The translations under genes and the position numbers were made by a program. DNA of 64,000 nucleotides from Streptomyces sp. CB01881 (GTDB lineage: Bacteria; Actinomycetota; Actinomycetes; Streptomycetales; Streptomycetaceae). The notes below the pieces were generated by a model. That model was given only the letters and a program-made list of their open reading frames with translations, had not been told where the DNA came from and did not search any database. Where the stretch lies: contig NZ_CP026498.1 of the NCBI RefSeq assembly GCF_002953255.1, positions 9,326,066 through 9,390,065 of the forward strand. The letters run 5' to 3'. Of the stretch, positions 61,871 through 64,000 are shown piece after piece (the stretch's first letter is position 1; every line of letters begins with the position of its first letter).

Positions 61871-64000
61871 GTGACCCTCCTTGACCTGATGCCGAAGCCC
61901 GCTACTCCCGACGCTCTGTACGAGACCTTCGCCGCCTGGGCGGAGGAGCGCGGGATCACGCTGTACCCGGCGCAGGAGGAGGCGCTGATCGAGCTGGTGT
62001 CGGGGAACAACGTGGTCCTGGCGACGCCGACCGGCTCCGGCAAGAGCCTGGTGGCGGCGGGGGCGCACTTCGCGGCGCTGGCGGAGGGCAAGCGGACCTT
62101 CTACACCGCGCCGATCAAGGCGCTGGTGTCGGAGAAGTTCTTCGACCTGTGCAAGGTGTTCGGCACCGAGCAGGTCGGCATGATGACCGGTGACGCGAGC
62201 GTCAACCCGACCGCGCCGATCATCTGCTGCACCGCCGAGGTGCTGGCGCAGATCGCGCTGCGGGACGGCGCGCGGGCCGACATCGGCCAGGTGGTGATGG
62301 ACGAGTTCCACTTCTACGCGGAGCCGGACCGCGGCTGGGCCTGGCAGATCCCGCTGCTGGAGCTGCCGCAGGTGCAGTTCCTGCTGATGTCGGCGACGCT
62401 CGGCGACGTCCGCCGCTTCGAGGAGGACCTCACCCGCCGCACCGGCCGGCCCACCACCGTCGTCCGCTCGGCGACGCGCCCCGTGCCGCTGTTCTACGAG
62501 TACCGCCGCACCACCCTGCACGACACGCTGGAGGAGCTGCTGAAGACGGGTCAGGCGCCCGTCTACGTCGTGCACTTCACGCAGAAGGAGGCGGTGGAGC
62601 GGGCGCAGTCGCTGATGAGCATCAACATGTGCTCGAAGGCAGAAAAGGACGCCATCGCCGACCTGATCGGCGGTTTCCGCTTCACCACCAAGTTCGGCCG
62701 CAACCTCTCCCGGTTCGTGCGGCACGGCATCGGCGTGCACCACGCCGGCATGCTGCCCAAGTACCGCCGGCTGGTCGAACGCCTCGCCCAGGCAGGCCTG
62801 TTGAAGGTGATCTGCGGGACGGACACGCTCGGCGTCGGCGTCAACGTGCCGATCCGCACGGTGCTGTTCACCGCGCTGTCCAAGTACGACGGCGTGCGGG
62901 TGCGCGTCCTGCGGGCCCGTGAGTTCCACCAGATCGCGGGCCGCGCCGGGCGGGCCGGGTTCGACACCGTGGGGCAGGTCGTCGCGCAGGCGCCGGAGCA
63001 CGTGATCGAGAACGACAAGGCCGTCGCCAAGGCGGGCGACGACCCGAAGAAGAAGCGCAAGATCGTCCGGAAGAAGGCGCCGGAGGGCTTCGTCGGCTGG
63101 TCCGAGGAGACCTTCGAGCGGCTGATCGCCGCCGACCCGGAGCCGCTGGTCTCCCGTTTCAAGGTGAGCCACGCGATGCTGCTGTCGGTGATCGGACGGC
63201 CCGGCAACGCCTTCGACGCCATGCGCAAGCTGCTCACCGACAACCACGAGGACCGCGCCGCCCAGCGCCGGCACATCCGCACCACCATCGCCATCTACCG
63301 CTCGCTGCTGGAGGGCGGCGTGGTGGAGCGGTTGGACGAGCCGGACGCCGAGGGCCGGATCGTCCGCCTCACCCTGGACCTCCAGGAGAACTTCGCGCTC
63401 AACCAGCCGCTCTCCACCTTCGCGCTGGCCTCCTTCGAGCTGCTCGACCCGACCTCGCCGTCGTACGCGATGGACGTCGTCTCCGTCGTCGAGGCGACCC
63501 TCGACGACCCGCGCCAGATCCTCGCCTCGCAGCAGAACAAGGCCCGCGGCGAGGCCATCGGCGAGATGAAGCGCGACGGCATCGAGTACGAGGAGCGGAT
63601 GGAGCGGCTCCAGGAGATCACCTACCCGAAGCCGCTGGAGGAGCTGCTCACCCACGCCTACGAGGTGTACCGCCGGGCGCACCCGTGGATCGGCGACCAC
63701 GAGCTGCGGCCGAAGTCCGTGGTCCGCGACCTGTACGAGCGGGCGATGACCTTCTCGGACTACGTCGGCCACTACGAGCTCGCCCGGACCGAGGGCATCG
63801 TGCTGCGCTACCTGGCCGGCGCCTACAAGGCGCTGGAGCAGACCGTCCCCGAGGACGTGAAGACCGACGACCTCAAGGACGTCATCGCCTGGCTGGGCGA
63901 GCTGGTGCGCCAGGTCGACTCCAGCCTGCTGGACGAGTGGGAGCAGCTGGCCAACCCGACCGAGCCGCAGGCCGCCGAGGTCACCCTGGACGACAAGCCG
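61871..64000 (+). CDS. DEAD/DEAH-box helicase, Ski2-like with DUF3516-type C-terminus (partial at 3' end)
   Basis: The frame is open from GTG 61871 to the last base (710 codons) with no stop, so the gene runs out of the window. Motifs in order: Q-like ITLYPAQEEAL, Walker A ATPTGSGKS, PIKALVSEK (Ia), VVMDEFHFYAE (DExH, motif II), LLMSATLGD (III), VKHAGMLPK-like GVHHAGMLPKYRRLVE, CGTDTLGVGVNVP (V) and HQIAGRAGRAGFD (VI). The C-terminal helical part (LLDPTSPSYAMDVVSVVEATLDD) is the domain found in actinobacterial Ski2-like helicases. It probably unwinds RNA. GTG start is supported by position only. Confidence 0.93.
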   Translation, partial: MTLLDLMPKPATPDALYETFAAWAEERGITLYPAQEEALIELVSGNNVVLATPTGSGKSLVAAGAHFAALAEGKRTFYTAPIKALVSEKFFDLCKVFGTEQVGMMTGDASVNPTAPIICCTAEVLAQIALRDGARADIGQVVMDEFHFYAEPDRGWAWQIPLLELPQVQFLLMSATLGDVRRFEEDLTRRTGRPTTVVRSATRPVPLFYEYRRTTLHDTLEELLKTGQAPVYVVHFTQKEAVERAQSLMSINMCSKAEKDAIADLIGGFRFTTKFGRNLSRFVRHGIGVHHAGMLPKYRRLVERLAQAGLLKVICGTDTLGVGVNVPIRTVLFTALSKYDGVRVRVLRAREFHQIAGRAGRAGFDTVGQVVAQAPEHVIENDKAVAKAGDDPKKKRKIVRKKAPEGFVGWSEETFERLIAADPEPLVSRFKVSHAMLLSVIGRPGNAFDAMRKLLTDNHEDRAAQRRHIRTTIAIYRSLLEGGVVERLDEPDAEGRIVRLTLDLQENFALNQPLSTFALASFELLDPTSPSYAMDVVSVVEATLDDPRQILASQQNKARGEAIGEMKRDGIEYEERMERLQEITYPKPLEELLTHAYEVYRRAHPWIGDHELRPKSVVRDLYERAMTFSDYVGHYELARTEGIVLRYLAGAYKALEQTVPEDVKTDDLKDVIAWLGELVRQVDSSLLDEWEQLANPTEPQAAEVTLDDKP

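Overview
The window is high-GC DNA (by eye well over 70% G+C) with GTG and TTG starts, dense translational coupling, rare TTA codons and intrinsic terminators without U-tracts. It looks like a chromosome segment of a streptomycete (Streptomyces, Kitasatospora or a close relative). Both ends cut genes: a non-ribosomal peptide synthetase (NRPS) enters from the left and a Ski2-like helicase leaves to the right. I saw no rRNA, tRNA, CRISPR array or intact insertion sequence.

Region 1 (1-11.9 kb) is the right end of a peptide biosynthesis cluster. It has the last NRPS module with thioesterase, tryptophan 2,3-dioxygenase, an MbtH-like protein, two small unknown proteins, an SbnA/SbnB pair for 2,3-diaminopropionate, a type II thioesterase and a sulfotransferase. 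A convergent operon then supplies PAPS for sulfation: a flavoprotein-APS kinase fusion, CysD and CysN. An Rrf2-type regulator is divergent from it. Two TTA codons, one in the sbnA-like gene and one in the fusion gene, suggest bldA-dependent developmental timing.

Region 2 (11.9-31.3 kb) is the most unusual part. Two long, translationally coupled operons diverge from a 435-bp intergenic region. The right arm encodes IPP isomerase, a polyprenyl diphosphate synthase, two cis-prenyltransferase homologues (one canonical, one lacking key catalytic residues), a P-loop kinase and four small proteins. Three of these are paralogues with the three-histidine pattern of thiol-dioxygenase-like cupins. It ends at a 44-nt perfect palindrome and is followed by dxs. 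The left arm encodes a nucleotidyltransferase, an unknown protein, an NAD-dependent reductase/epimerase, an acyl-CoA dehydrogenase-like protein, a class III aminotransferase, an SRPBCC protein and an ABC exporter. My reading is a terpenoid pathway, probably nitrogen-containing, that I cannot match to a known product. A Nudix hydrolase and a kinase-like/lysylphosphatidylglycerol-synthase-like membrane protein lie at its left border, and a transposase remnant at its right.

Region 3 (31.3-44 kb) is mixed chromosomal content: a DUF3152 metalloprotease-like protein, photolyase, a LysR regulator, a roughly 1-kb gene-free block with twin hairpins and four TTTGCAAAG boxes, threonine catabolism (kbl, tdh), an ABC-2 exporter, a serine beta-lactamase-like lipoprotein and an ATP-dependent DNA ligase.

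Region 4 (44-56.5 kb) is a carbohydrate island: a large LuxR (LAL) regulator, an Rbs-type sugar ABC transporter and two paralogous secreted GH59 beta-galactosidases with ricin-type lectin domains. It separates the DNA ligase (42.8-43.9 kb) from the NHEJ polymerase-domain gene (56.7-57.7 kb).

Region 5 (56.7-64 kb) holds that polymerase, a GNAT acetyltransferase coupled to an aminoglycoside-phosphotransferase-like kinase, an 8-amino-7-oxononanoate synthase, a single-pass membrane protein and the start of the helicase.
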